A DNA stretch of 64,000 nucleotides from an uncultured Bacteroidota bacterium (GTDB lineage Bacteria > Bacteroidota > Bacteroidia > UKL13-3). The notes beneath the pieces were generated by a model. That model was not told the origin of the DNA and did no database searches. It saw nothing but the letters and a program-made list of their open reading frames with translations. Location of the stretch: contig CAINMV010000010.1 of the NCBI GenBank assembly GCA_903850915.1, positions 126,980-190,979 on the forward strand, in the 5' to 3' direction. Each line of letters opens with the position of its first letter. Within the stretch, counting starts at the first letter, position 1. Of the stretch, positions 26,279 through 34,864 are shown in pieces. A program made the translations under genes and the position numbers.

Positions 26279-27996
26279 TGGTTGGACTGCAGCAACATCT
26301 TAATAAAATTGCTGAAGTGTTCTACCGTATGGGAGGAGCAACAGCAATAATTTGTCCGGGTAGTCGCAATGCGCCGATAATAGTAGCATTTGCAAGACAT
26401 CCAAAACTAAAGTGTATACCCATAACCGACGAGCGAAGTGCTGCCTTTATTGGATTAGGAATTGCACAACAAACACGTAAGCCGGTTGCCATAATTTGCA
26501 CCAGCGGCACAGCCACAGCTAATTTCTATCCAGCAATTATAGAGGCATTCTATCAGAATATTCCATTAATCGTTATAACAGCAGACCGGCCACCAGAGTA
26601 TATCGACCAATGGGATGGACAAGCCATTCGGCAACATGAAATATACAAGAACCATATTCTACAAGAATTAAATACGCCTTACCCTTTATTTGATTGCACG
26701 ACGAAAGAAATTGAAGATAGATTAGTTCCGATAATCGGAAGTGCTATTTTACAGAGACTGCCAATTCACATCAACGTGGCGCTCCAAGAGCCATTTTATC
26801 CTTCAGAAAATGAAACTTATATTTATGATGAAGAGCCCATTCAGGCTCCGGAGTCATCTTTACTTGGAATTCACAAATCAACCAAAGACATTTTCGAGAT
26901 TGCGATTGTGCTAAAGCAAATAAAAAAACAAGCAGAGAACAAAAATTTAACTAAAATACTAATACTTATAGGCTTTAACGATCTCGGCAATAACGTTATG
27001 CATGCCATTCGAGACGCTCAGAAGAAACTGCATTTTCCGATTATTGCAGATGTTATAGCACATTATCCGTTTGAAGACACAATTCAATCGTATGATTTTT
27101 TACTAAATGGAAAGGAAGGAAATCCGCTACAGCCCGATATATTAATTACCGTTGGCAATGCAATTTTAAGTAAAAACGTCAGAAAACATTTCAGATCTCA
27201 ACCACCACAATATCATGTTCACATTCAAGAAATTGGTTATGTGGGCGATCCGTTTCAAAGTCTAACCCATGTGCTTCGTTCGAGCCCTCTGGACTTTTTT
27301 AACCAACTCCATGATGTTGATATAAACATTGCAACCTACTTCGAAAAATGGAAACGTATTGACGCTAAAATTAAAGCAGCTATTTGCAAAATTCGACCAA
27401 ACTTTAGCGAGTTAAAGGCCGCCTCGTTGCTCTTAAATTGCTTGCCTGAAAATAGTCACTTACAACTATCCAACAGCATGCCAATTCGCTATGCCATGAT
27501 ATTTGGTATCAATAAGACGATAACGGTGTATAGCAATAGAGGTACAAGTGGAATAGAAGGCTGTTCGTCAACTGCTGTTGGAGCCGCTTGGTCCAATAAC
27601 AGCATAACAACATTGATTACTGGCGATATCGCATTCTTTTATGATATAAATGCCTTTTGGAATAAGTTACAACTTTCCTTACTGCGAATTGTGCTTTTAA
27701 ATAATGGCGGTGGTGGTATTTTCAGACTAATTGAAGGCCCTTCGAAATTAAAAGAGCTAGAAGAATTTATTGAAAATGCACATCACCGAACGGCCGCACA
27801 TGTTGCCGCTGATTTTAATTTCGAATATCATGCGGTGCATTCTGAGACTCAACTAAAAGAAGCTTTAATAGACTTTTATTCGCCAAGTAATAGGCCAAAA
27901 ATCTTGGAAGTTTTTACTGATAAAACAGAAAACCAACAAGCATATGCTTTAATGAAACGACAAGCGATGCTTGCATTAAATGAAAATGTAATATAA
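26278..27996 (+). CDS. menD: 2-succinyl-5-enolpyruvyl-6-hydroxy-3-cyclohexene-1-carboxylate synthase
   Basis: Thiamin-diphosphate enzyme joining isochorismate and 2-oxoglutarate in menaquinone synthesis. The protein is 572 aa, a normal MenD length. The N-terminal domain has CPGSRNAPI, DERSAAFIGLGIA and CTSGTATANFYPAIIEA; the middle includes ITADRPPE; the C-terminal domain has SNRGTSGIEGC, TLITGDIAFFYD and LLNNGGGGIF, forming the cofactor-binding part. The protein starts MVGLQQHLNKIAE. One-base overlap with the upstream carrier gene (TAATG) predicts coupled translation. Convergent with mutL, 15 bases apart. Confidence 0.95.
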   Translation: MVGLQQHLNKIAEVFYRMGGATAIICPGSRNAPIIVAFARHPKLKCIPITDERSAAFIGLGIAQQTRKPVAIICTSGTATANFYPAIIEAFYQNIPLIVITADRPPEYIDQWDGQAIRQHEIYKNHILQELNTPYPLFDCTTKEIEDRLVPIIGSAILQRLPIHINVALQEPFYPSENETYIYDEEPIQAPESSLLGIHKSTKDIFEIAIVLKQIKKQAENKNLTKILILIGFNDLGNNVMHAIRDAQKKLHFPIIADVIAHYPFEDTIQSYDFLLNGKEGNPLQPDILITVGNAILSKNVRKHFRSQPPQYHVHIQEIGYVGDPFQSLTHVLRSSPLDFFNQLHDVDINIATYFEKWKRIDAKIKAAICKIRPNFSELKAASLLLNCLPENSHLQLSNSMPIRYAMIFGINKTITVYSNRGTSGIEGCSSTAVGAAWSNNSITTLITGDIAFFYDINAFWNKLQLSLLRIVLLNNGGGGIFRLIEGPSKLKELEEFIENAHHRTAAHVAADFNFEYHAVHSETQLKEALIDFYSPSNRPKILEVFTDKTENQQAYALMKRQAMLALNENVI

Positions 27997-28011
27997 CCAT
28001 CAAACACTTCC

Positions 28012-29841
28012 CTAAAACATTCTTTCTAAGTCTTCACCAGAGAGCATCTTCACAATACTTTTTCCGTCGGAAGTTTGATATGGCATAGTACAAGCAAAAA
28101 GTTCATCAACTAAATTGCGCATTTCTTCGCGGTTTAGTGTTTCACCATATTGTATGCCAAGTCGTTTCGACAAGCCACGAGCCACGCTTTCGCGCTTATC
28201 CATCTTAACGTCTGTTTTATAGGTCTTATAAAATTCTAGCATGCCCTCGAGGAGCTGCTGTGGATTAGCGTTTTTAGCTTCAGCGGGCAGGCCGTTTACC
28301 ACAATTTGATTATTTCCAAAATCATCGAGAACAAATCCAAGGGATTGAAACTCATGAAAAAGCTCCTGAAAAAGCACTAAATCAGCTGGATTAAATTGAA
28401 TTATAACTGGAAAAAGAAGCTGCTGGCTTACACCGCCATTTTTCTCCATTTGCCCAAGATAACGTTCATAGAGTATGCGCTCATGAGCAGCCTTCTGATC
28501 AATTAGCATCAAGCCACTTTTTATAGAAGTCAACACATATCGTTTCAAAATTTGCATGAACTCCTTTTGAATTGAGACTTCTATGTCAAGATCATCGCCC
28601 AACGAAGGCTGTATAGTTGAATGCGTTGCATCGCCTTTCAGATCTGCATCAGAATTATATAAACTCTGCCAATGCCTTTGATTGCTTTGTTCTCTTGTTG
28701 ACGAAGGCACATTTCCATAACTATCCCGATTGAACGGGTTGAAATTGGGGTCTACTTTAATTTCAGGTGGCCTCGGAATCTCATCTCGTTGAAAGAAGTT
28801 AGGATTAAAATGCTGAATTTCTGATGGCGTTTCAAAATCGAATTGAGGTGTAATGGTGTGCTGTCCTAAAGTCCGTTTCACCACTGCTTTAAGTATTGTG
28901 TAAAGATTTTTCTCATCTCTAAACTTTATTTCTGTTTTTGTTGGATGAACGTTGATGTCAATTGTTTTGGGGTCAACATCAATAAACAAAACATAAAATG
29001 GGAAATTATCGGTAGGCATCAAATCTTGGTATGCTCCTACCACCGCATGATTCAAATAAGAGTTTTTCACAAACCGCTGATTAACAAAAAAATACTGTTC
29101 GCCACGGGTGCGCTTTGCAAAGTCGGGCTTACCAACAAAACCATAAATATTTGCAATTTGTGTTGACTCATTTACACTCAAAATATTCTGATTGTATTTG
29201 TCTCCAAAAAGAGCAATGATACGTTGTTTTAATGTCCCAACCAACACATGAAAAACCTCACTTTCGTTATTGTGCATTGCAAAGCTAATATGAGGATTTG
29301 CAAGCGCCACACGCATAAATTCTTCGATAATATGTGCCGCTTCGGAGGTGTCGCTTTTTAAAAAATTGCGCCGGGCGGGAACATTAAAAAAAAGATTTTT
29401 AACCGCAATAGATGTTCCTGTAGGAATCGCAATCACATCTTGCATTTTTACTTGACTGCCTTCGATTACAATATGCGTTCCCACCTCATCTTCATTACGT
29501 TTGGTTTTCATTTCTACTTGGGCTACAGCTGCTATACTTGCTAAGGCTTCGCCACGAAAGCCAAACGTATTCAGCGCAAATAAATCATCAATAACATTTA
29601 ATTTACTTGTTGCATGGCGTTCCCAACATAAGCGAGCATCTACGTCGCTCATGCCGAGTCCGTTATCTGAAATCTGTATTAACGTTCTCCCCCCCTCTTT
29701 AATATATAGTGTTACTTTTGTCGCTTTAGCATCAACACTATTTTCTAAAAGTTCTTTCACCACACTGGCCGGACGTTGTACTACTTCTCCTGCTGCAATC
29801 TGGTTTGCAGTATGATCAGGCAACACATTAATAATTCCCAT
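28012..29841 (-). CDS. mutL: DNA mismatch repair protein MutL
   Basis: Mismatch-repair ATPase. The protein is 609 aa. GHKL motifs are intact: ELLENSVDA, DNGLGMS, TFGFRGEALASIAA and VHPTKTEIKF. The linker (about 335-410) is Pro/Asn/Gln-rich. The C-terminal domain is the nicking-endonuclease type of mutH-less bacteria, but the metal motif reads DQKAAHERILYE (Asp448, Lys450) where DQHAX2EX4E is expected: the histidine is replaced by lysine. The C-terminal Cys element is CTMPYQTSDGK. The start ATG lies 7 bases from a promoter element. Last gene before the convergent menD. Confidence 0.95.
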   Translation of the reverse strand: MGIINVLPDHTANQIAAGEVVQRPASVVKELLENSVDAKATKVTLYIKEGGRTLIQISDNGLGMSDVDARLCWERHATSKLNVIDDLFALNTFGFRGEALASIAAVAQVEMKTKRNEDEVGTHIVIEGSQVKMQDVIAIPTGTSIAVKNLFFNVPARRNFLKSDTSEAAHIIEEFMRVALANPHISFAMHNNESEVFHVLVGTLKQRIIALFGDKYNQNILSVNESTQIANIYGFVGKPDFAKRTRGEQYFFVNQRFVKNSYLNHAVVGAYQDLMPTDNFPFYVLFIDVDPKTIDINVHPTKTEIKFRDEKNLYTILKAVVKRTLGQHTITPQFDFETPSEIQHFNPNFFQRDEIPRPPEIKVDPNFNPFNRDSYGNVPSSTREQSNQRHWQSLYNSDADLKGDATHSTIQPSLGDDLDIEVSIQKEFMQILKRYVLTSIKSGLMLIDQKAAHERILYERYLGQMEKNGGVSQQLLFPVIIQFNPADLVLFQELFHEFQSLGFVLDDFGNNQIVVNGLPAEAKNANPQQLLEGMLEFYKTYKTDVKMDKRESVARGLSKRLGIQYGETLNREEMRNLVDELFACTMPYQTSDGKSIVKMLSGEDLERMF

Positions 29842-29847
29842 GAATTG

Positions 29848-29855
29848 CGAATTTA
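29848..29855 (-). promoter_or_regulatory. Promoter -7 element for mutL (TANNTTCG)
   Basis: Minus-strand TAAATTCG ends six bases before the mutL ATG (29839-29841), predicting an almost leaderless mRNA. Confidence 0.45.
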
Positions 29856-29931
29856 CGCTAATTATATGTGAAAAAAAACAGGCAAACGTGACTTTAAAAA
29901 TATTAATAAGGCCTCGAAAGTCAGACTTAGC

Positions 29932-30756
29932 TTAATATTCCCACATGTCGTGCTCCGTATTAAAAAGAGCTTCGCCTTGAGCATTTCCTTCAATTAAAGC
30001 AGACACGCCATCAACAGAGAACTCTTCCATATTTCGAATTTCCAAATCAAAAACATTACTTGTTTTTGTTATATAGCTACTGAAGAGCCTTTGCTCAAAA
30101 AAGTCATCATACGTAAGCCGGCCTGCATCATTTTGACGATTAAAAACTTCAGTATTGACAAATAGCTTACGACACTCTTGATAACTCAAAAAGAAGGCAG
30201 GCTGATCACCTAAATTCTGACCAGAAACAGTCAACTCATACATAGGACAGATGGCATAAATTCGTGTATACTGCTCGCCTGTATTTCGATCAAAAATCCA
30301 ATTTTCCATCACCCTAAATTTCTTAAAATCTGGAGCCGATAGAGGAGAAGTAATTTCAGTATCATGAACATCAAATTCATCAATGCTATTCTGCACAGTT
30401 AGATGTAATTTTTTGGCGCCTATTATGCGGGCATACCACCCATCGTAGGCAGAATCTAAACCTATATCTTTATATGCATGTATTTTACCCTCCTTTAGTG
30501 CACTATAAATCACCTCCATCAAAGGCTGTTGTGGCCATCTTAGGCATAAATTCAATTTCTCTCGAGAGTCAACAACCCGTTCAACATACTTACAAATAAA
30601 CACATCTCGTTCGGGCAAATAAGGCCATGGAACAGGGTTACGTTCTGCAACAGCAATTTTATGAAAAACAAATCGTGGGTCGCTCGGCGTATTTATCTGG
30701 GCAAAGAGCAATTGAACACAGGAAATTTTGAGAAGTAAGATGGTGATTCGTTTCAT
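29932..30756 (-). CDS. gldN: GldN/PorN-family gliding motility and type IX secretion protein
   Basis: Periplasmic component of the T9SS ring, normally bound to the lipoprotein GldK. The protein is 274 aa with signal peptide (about 1-19, ending LLFAQ). The hallmarks are ERDVFICKYVERVVDSREKLN, WPQQPLMEVIYSALKEGKI, YTRIYAICPMYE, the FFEQRLFSSYI block and above all the C-terminal EHDMWEY, which closely matches GldN of known gliders. It is not preceded by gldK, gldL and gldM here, but by a YjjG-like phosphatase, so it may be a second copy (GldO-like) or have been moved from the usual cluster. It also supports a T9SS in this organism. Confidence 0.9.
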   Translation of the reverse strand: MKRITILLLKISCVQLLFAQINTPSDPRFVFHKIAVAERNPVPWPYLPERDVFICKYVERVVDSREKLNLCLRWPQQPLMEVIYSALKEGKIHAYKDIGLDSAYDGWYARIIGAKKLHLTVQNSIDEFDVHDTEITSPLSAPDFKKFRVMENWIFDRNTGEQYTRIYAICPMYELTVSGQNLGDQPAFFLSYQECRKLFVNTEVFNRQNDAGRLTYDDFFEQRLFSSYITKTSNVFDLEIRNMEEFSVDGVSALIEGNAQGEALFNTEHDMWEY

Positions 30757-30825
30757 GGCAATAATAGATTCAATATCTACTTTGTACCTAACGAATAAAA
30801 AAGGTAAATAGTGCCAACAAAAAAA

Positions 30826-31512
30826 TTACAGAATATTTTTTAATTCCAGGAGGTTTTTTATTTCAAACTTAGCTCCGATAGAATCGGGCATGCCGAATGG
30901 GTTGAAGAAAACGCTGTCGATACCGGCATTCACAGCCCCTTTGATATCTGCTTCAAGATTGTCGCCGACCATTAAAACCTCGGATGCATCTGCATTATTT
31001 AGCTTTAGTGCGTGATGGAAAATTTCTTTCGCCGGTTTTTGATGTCCTACATCTTCACTAATTACTAAATAATCGAAATAATTCAACAGCTTACTGTTCA
31101 ACATCTTTTTATGCTGTACCTCTTTAAAACCATTTGTAATAATGGTCATTGGATACTTCGGATGAAGATAGTCAAGTAGCTCTAAACAGCCTTCCATAAG
31201 GTGTGTTCTGAATGGAAGCAACTCCAAATATTCGTCCCATAAATTTGTTGGGATTAGTGTTTCAGGCACTTTAAAATATTGGAAAGTTTGGATAAAGCGC
31301 TGAGTTCGTAAAAACTCCTTATCTATCTCACCCATATCATACATGCGCCATAATGCATGATTTATTTCTGAGTATTTACTCACGAAATCCTCTGCTGAAA
31401 TCTCATGTCGGATAAGGTCGTGACGTGCGTGCAAATCTTTTAGTGATTCAGCAGCATTTTTCTGAAAATCCCAAAGGGTATGATCTAGATCAAAAAATAA
31501 ATACTTGTACAT
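30826..31512 (-). CDS. HAD-family 5'-nucleotidase, YjjG-like
   Basis: A 228-aa HAD phosphatase. Motif I is FFDLDHTLWDFQKNA (Asp7 nucleophile, Asp9), motif II is TIITNG, motif III includes VGHQKPAKEIF and motif IV MVGDNLEADIKGA. DLDHTLWDF is characteristic of the YjjG group, which cleaves pyrimidine nucleoside monophosphates, including non-canonical ones, as house-cleaning. Its ATG overlaps the stop of the TPR lipoprotein gene by one base. Part of a minus-strand run nrnA - TPR lipoprotein - YjjG-like - gldN. Confidence 0.88.
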   Translation of the reverse strand: MYKYLFFDLDHTLWDFQKNAAESLKDLHARHDLIRHEISAEDFVSKYSEINHALWRMYDMGEIDKEFLRTQRFIQTFQYFKVPETLIPTNLWDEYLELLPFRTHLMEGCLELLDYLHPKYPMTIITNGFKEVQHKKMLNSKLLNYFDYLVISEDVGHQKPAKEIFHHALKLNNADASEVLMVGDNLEADIKGAVNAGIDSVFFNPFGMPDSIGAKFEIKNLLELKNIL

Positions 31513-32210
31513 TATTTTTTAAATTTAACCTTACCACTTAGTATATTGGACTTATTATTATTTGCTAATTTAAATGACGGTTCGATTTTTAACGCCTCAT
31601 CAAAATAGTTTATTGCATTATCTTTTAAACCCAATTGTATTGCAATCAAGCCCTTGATATTTAAGGCTGCCGCCTTTATCGAAATCATCTGTGACTCCTG
31701 ATTTTCTGTTGCTATATAAATTTTCTCCTTCTCGCTATTCTCACTCTTTATAATCATATCTACCGTTTGTTCGGCGCCGGCATCATTCTCCATATTATAT
31801 TGTGCTTGAGCTACATCATATAAATTTTCTAACTTATTATTAATAACAAATGTTCTTTTATAATAAACAATGGCTGTATCCAACATGCCTAGCTTTTTAG
31901 CATATTCAGCAGCTACTTTAGTCATCTTATCGTTGTTTGGAGTGTATTTTAAGCTAGAACGTGCTGCAAGGAAGGTGGCTCCTTGGTTTTGAGTATTTAG
32001 GTATAAATATACTAAGGTATCATAGTAATTTGTTTTTGTGCTGTCATTGGCAATTATTTCATAGCAGGCATTCACAGCTACATTAACATCACCATGCATC
32101 AAAGCATTTTCGTACACGTTAACAAAGTGCAGGTGCTTGCTATGTGAAGCATTATTGTTACAAGCTATAGCAACAATTAGAATTAAGAAAAGTACAATTC
32201 GTGATTTCAT
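31512..32210 (-). CDS. TPR-repeat lipoprotein
   Basis: A 232-aa lipoprotein: the signal peptide reads MKSRIVLFLILIVAIAC with lipobox AIAC (Cys17). The mature part is helical with TPR-like units (YENALMHGDVNVAVNACYEI, LDTAIVYYKRTF, LKDNAINYFDEALKIEPSF). It probably acts as an envelope scaffold, but no partner can be named. It lies 5 bases downstream of the nrnA-like gene and overlaps the YjjG-like gene by one base, so it belongs to their operon. Confidence 0.82.
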   Translation of the reverse strand: MKSRIVLFLILIVAIACNNNASHSKHLHFVNVYENALMHGDVNVAVNACYEIIANDSTKTNYYDTLVYLYLNTQNQGATFLAARSSLKYTPNNDKMTKVAAEYAKKLGMLDTAIVYYKRTFVINNKLENLYDVAQAQYNMENDAGAEQTVDMIIKSENSEKEKIYIATENQESQMISIKAAALNIKGLIAIQLGLKDNAINYFDEALKIEPSFKLANNNKSNILSGKVKFKK

Positions 32211-32215
32211 TTTTG

Positions 32216-33223
32216 TTATTTAAGAAGGTGAGCCCATTCGGGCAATGCGTTTTTAAATTTTACTATAGTTTCCTCTAGCGTTAATTCTGACTGTCCACCG
32301 GCAGCATGAAAATGACCTCCTCCCTTAAAATAACGAGAAGCAAATTCATTGGCGGGGAAGTCTCCTTTACTTCTAAAACTCATTTTCACAAGATGCTTAC
32401 GATCGATGAAAAGTACCGCCAATTTTATTCCTTTAATACTTAATCCGTAGTTCACTAAGCCTTCTGTATCGCCGGTTACTACGTCATAACGTGTTAGTTC
32501 GTCTTGCGTTACCGACATCAACGCAATATGATATTCAGAAATTACTTCAAGCTTTTGGGAGATTACATATCCGGTAAATTTTATTCGGCTTTCTGTCGAA
32601 GAATCAAAAATACACTCATGAATAGAATGATGATCTATATTGAACTTCAGAAGTTCAGAAACCACCACATGAGTTAGAGGCCGCGTGGATGGAAAACGAA
32701 ACGACCCTGTATCAGTCATTATTCCAGCATACAAGCATTGTGCTATATCTTTATTCATAAGCGATCCATCCCAAAGCTGAATTACTTCATAGATCAACTC
32801 ACACGTGCTGCTTCGTTCACAATTCCAATATTCGAAATCATAAAAGCTTTCCGGATTTAAATGATGGTCAATCATCACTTTCTTGGCTTTGCTTTTGGCT
32901 AACATGCCACCCATATCATTAATTCGACTAAGCGCATTAAAGTCTAAACAAAATATATAATCTGCCTCTTCAATTAGTTTTTCACACATCAACTTGTTTT
33001 CCTCGAAATTTATTATCGACTCTTCCCCAGGCATCCAATTCAAGAAATCGCCATAGTCGGTAGGTGAAATCACTTGTGAAGGAATACCTGCATTCATAAA
33101 GAAGTTATACAATCCTAAGCTAGATCCTAAGGCATCAGCATCAGGTTTATGGTGGGTTGTAATAATAATTTTGGGTGATTCAAGTTTCTTTATCTCCTGA
33201 AACAAGGACAGAATGTTGCTCAT
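32216..33223 (-). CDS. nrnA: DHH-family phosphoesterase, NrnA-like
   Basis: Manganese-dependent phosphoesterase that degrades nanoRNA or pAp and, in some relatives, cyclic dinucleotide products. The protein is 335 aa. DHH motifs: THHKPDADALGSSLG (motif I), CLDFNALSRI (motif II), VMIDHHLNPE (motif III, the DHH itself). The C-terminal DHHA1 domain has GGGHFHAAGG. The length and DHH-DHHA1 architecture match NrnA. First gene of a minus-strand operon, with a promoter element just upstream. Whether the main substrate is nanoRNA or pAp cannot be told. Confidence 0.92.
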   Translation of the reverse strand: MSNILSLFQEIKKLESPKIIITTHHKPDADALGSSLGLYNFFMNAGIPSQVISPTDYGDFLNWMPGEESIINFEENKLMCEKLIEEADYIFCLDFNALSRINDMGGMLAKSKAKKVMIDHHLNPESFYDFEYWNCERSSTCELIYEVIQLWDGSLMNKDIAQCLYAGIMTDTGSFRFPSTRPLTHVVVSELLKFNIDHHSIHECIFDSSTESRIKFTGYVISQKLEVISEYHIALMSVTQDELTRYDVVTGDTEGLVNYGLSIKGIKLAVLFIDRKHLVKMSFRSKGDFPANEFASRYFKGGGHFHAAGGQSELTLEETIVKFKNALPEWAHLLK

Positions 33224-33236
33224 TTTATTTGTGCCA

Positions 33237-33244
33237 CAAATGTA
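33237..33244 (-). promoter_or_regulatory. Promoter -7 element for the nrnA operon
   Basis: Minus-strand TACATTTG, exact TANNTTTG match, 13 bases between it and the ATG at 33221-33223. Confidence 0.55.
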
Positions 33245-33326
33245 AGGTATCGTTTGAAAATAATGGTATTCGAATCAATTTATTTTCATAACAAACTAGC
33301 CGTTTTGTGTAACTTTTGAAGCGCCT

Positions 33327-33349
33327 TGTAAAGCAAAAATTGCTTTACA
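33327..33349. promoter_or_regulatory. Perfect inverted repeat between nrnA and the GT87 gene
   Basis: Arms TGTAAAGCAA (33327-33336) and TTGCTTTACA (33340-33349) around AAA. The flanks GAAG (33318-33321) and CTTC (33356-33359) could extend the stem past an internal loop. There is no T tract, so it is not a typical terminator. The location between divergent genes fits an operator or a structured leader. Confidence 0.5.
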
Positions 33350-33464
33350 TTCGCACTTCACTATAAAGTTGCCTGTATTTACTTGAGAATGCCATAAGAA
33401 AGATCAAAAAAACACAAATCAAACTATAAAACTTAAAAATGCAGCGAACCAAAATGTTATACTG

Positions 33465-34760
33465 ATGAAAATAAACCCTAAATTTCTTTTACACTGGATA
33501 AAGTATCTATGCATCGAACCTATTCATTTAAAAAGAAAATCGTACTTAATTACTATACTTGGAATAGGAGTTTTGTTCATTATCATTTCTATCCTAGAAG
33601 GGTTAAATGTTGGTCAAGGAGGTGATTTTACGGTGTTTTGGTATGCTGGTAAAAATTTTAGCGAAGGCAATGACTTATACAGTAGAATTGGTGGTGCTGA
33701 ACGATTTATATACCCACCCTTTGCCGCGATGTTATTTCAATTACTTGCGCTCTTTCCATTAAAGTTTGCAGCCATAATTTACACTTTCTTCAATCTACTT
33801 CTTTATGTCTTTATCGTTTACCTCACGCGTTCAATTGTTAATTTGATTAACCCCATTGATGAAAAAAAGCTTAATTATATTTTCTTTTTTGCGCTGCTAC
33901 TTTCATTTCGTTTTTTCTGGTATCATCTTATGTTCATTCAAATGAACGAATTGGTTTTGGCCCTTTGCCTAACAGGCATTTTGTTATTCCTGAAAAACAA
34001 GGAAACCGCAGCTGTTATTTGCTTTGTAATTGCAACATTCATTAAAGTAATCCCTATTTTTTTCCTTATCTGGCTGGCCTTTCGCGGAAGCCTCAAATCC
34101 TATTTGAAAGGAGCAATTGTAGTTTTATTTTGTGTGGCGTTGCCAATAGTTTGGCGCGGCATTGATTCCGGGATTATAGATTTACAGCATTACTATACCT
34201 CCTTCCTTGAGCCTTTTCAGCAAGGTCGGGTGGAACCAAATTTCCAAAACTACAGCCTTTCTGCAGCGATATACAAAATATCACTTCCAATGTCGGATGG
34301 ACAAGGCTATAACTACAACCTCTTGCATTGGAATGAATCCTTAGCAAAGCGTGTTTATTTCTATAGTTTTCTTCTTATCTTCATACTCTTTCTCAGTTGT
34401 CTCGCCTATCTCAAATTTAGGAAGAAGAAGACAACAATTTTCGAAGTTGCTTTAATTTTAATTGTAACGCACTTGCTTTCTGGCATTACCTGGGAATACC
34501 ACTTGGTGTCACTGCTTTTTGTTTATATCGCATTGATAATTTCTTTTTATGATGCACATACACTGCTCCATAAATCTGTTTTTTGGATTATAATCGTCAT
34601 TGCCGCAATTAATGCGATTGTGGGACGGGACACGATAGGAATTGATGGCTATCATTATTTTGGAGGATTTGGTATGCTTACCTGGATGATGGTATTACTT
34701 TTCTTTTACTTGCTTTTTATGCTTCGGGGCAAAACCAATAATTCGGCCGAAAAAAAATGA
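33465..34760 (+). CDS. GT87 / DUF2029-type membrane mannosyltransferase
   Basis: A 431-aa inner-membrane protein with about 10-11 helices. The first periplasmic loop has GGDFTVFWYAGKNFSEGNDLYS and FIYPPFAAMLFQLLALFP, the DxxxFxxAxxxxxxGxxxY...YPP pattern of the DUF2029/GT87 polyprenol-phosphate mannosyltransferases. The aspartate in GGDF is the expected catalytic residue. WEYHLVS in a late helix is also typical. It probably adds mannose to an envelope glycan or lipid, but the acceptor is unknown. The upstream 240 bases contain an inverted repeat and the divergent nrnA promoter. Confidence 0.8.
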   Translation: MKINPKFLLHWIKYLCIEPIHLKRKSYLITILGIGVLFIIISILEGLNVGQGGDFTVFWYAGKNFSEGNDLYSRIGGAERFIYPPFAAMLFQLLALFPLKFAAIIYTFFNLLLYVFIVYLTRSIVNLINPIDEKKLNYIFFFALLLSFRFFWYHLMFIQMNELVLALCLTGILLFLKNKETAAVICFVIATFIKVIPIFFLIWLAFRGSLKSYLKGAIVVLFCVALPIVWRGIDSGIIDLQHYYTSFLEPFQQGRVEPNFQNYSLSAAIYKISLPMSDGQGYNYNLLHWNESLAKRVYFYSFLLIFILFLSCLAYLKFRKKKTTIFEVALILIVTHLLSGITWEYHLVSLLFVYIALIISFYDAHTLLHKSVFWIIIVIAAINAIVGRDTIGIDGYHYFGGFGMLTWMMVLLFFYLLFMLRGKTNNSAEKK

Positions 34761-34795
34761 CTTTTATTGCAGATTGTCAGACATTACTGCCTTTT

Positions 34796-34827
34796 TTGTC
34801 GCATTTCAACGAATTGTATTAAATTTG
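34796..34827 (+). promoter_or_regulatory. Promoter of the membrane zinc peptidase gene
   Basis: TTG at 34796-34798, 21-base spacer, TAAATTTG at 34820-34827. Leader about 33 bases to the ATG at 34865. Confidence 0.7.
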
Positions 34828-34864
34828 CATAACACATTTATATTTTTAAAAATCAAATATCATT

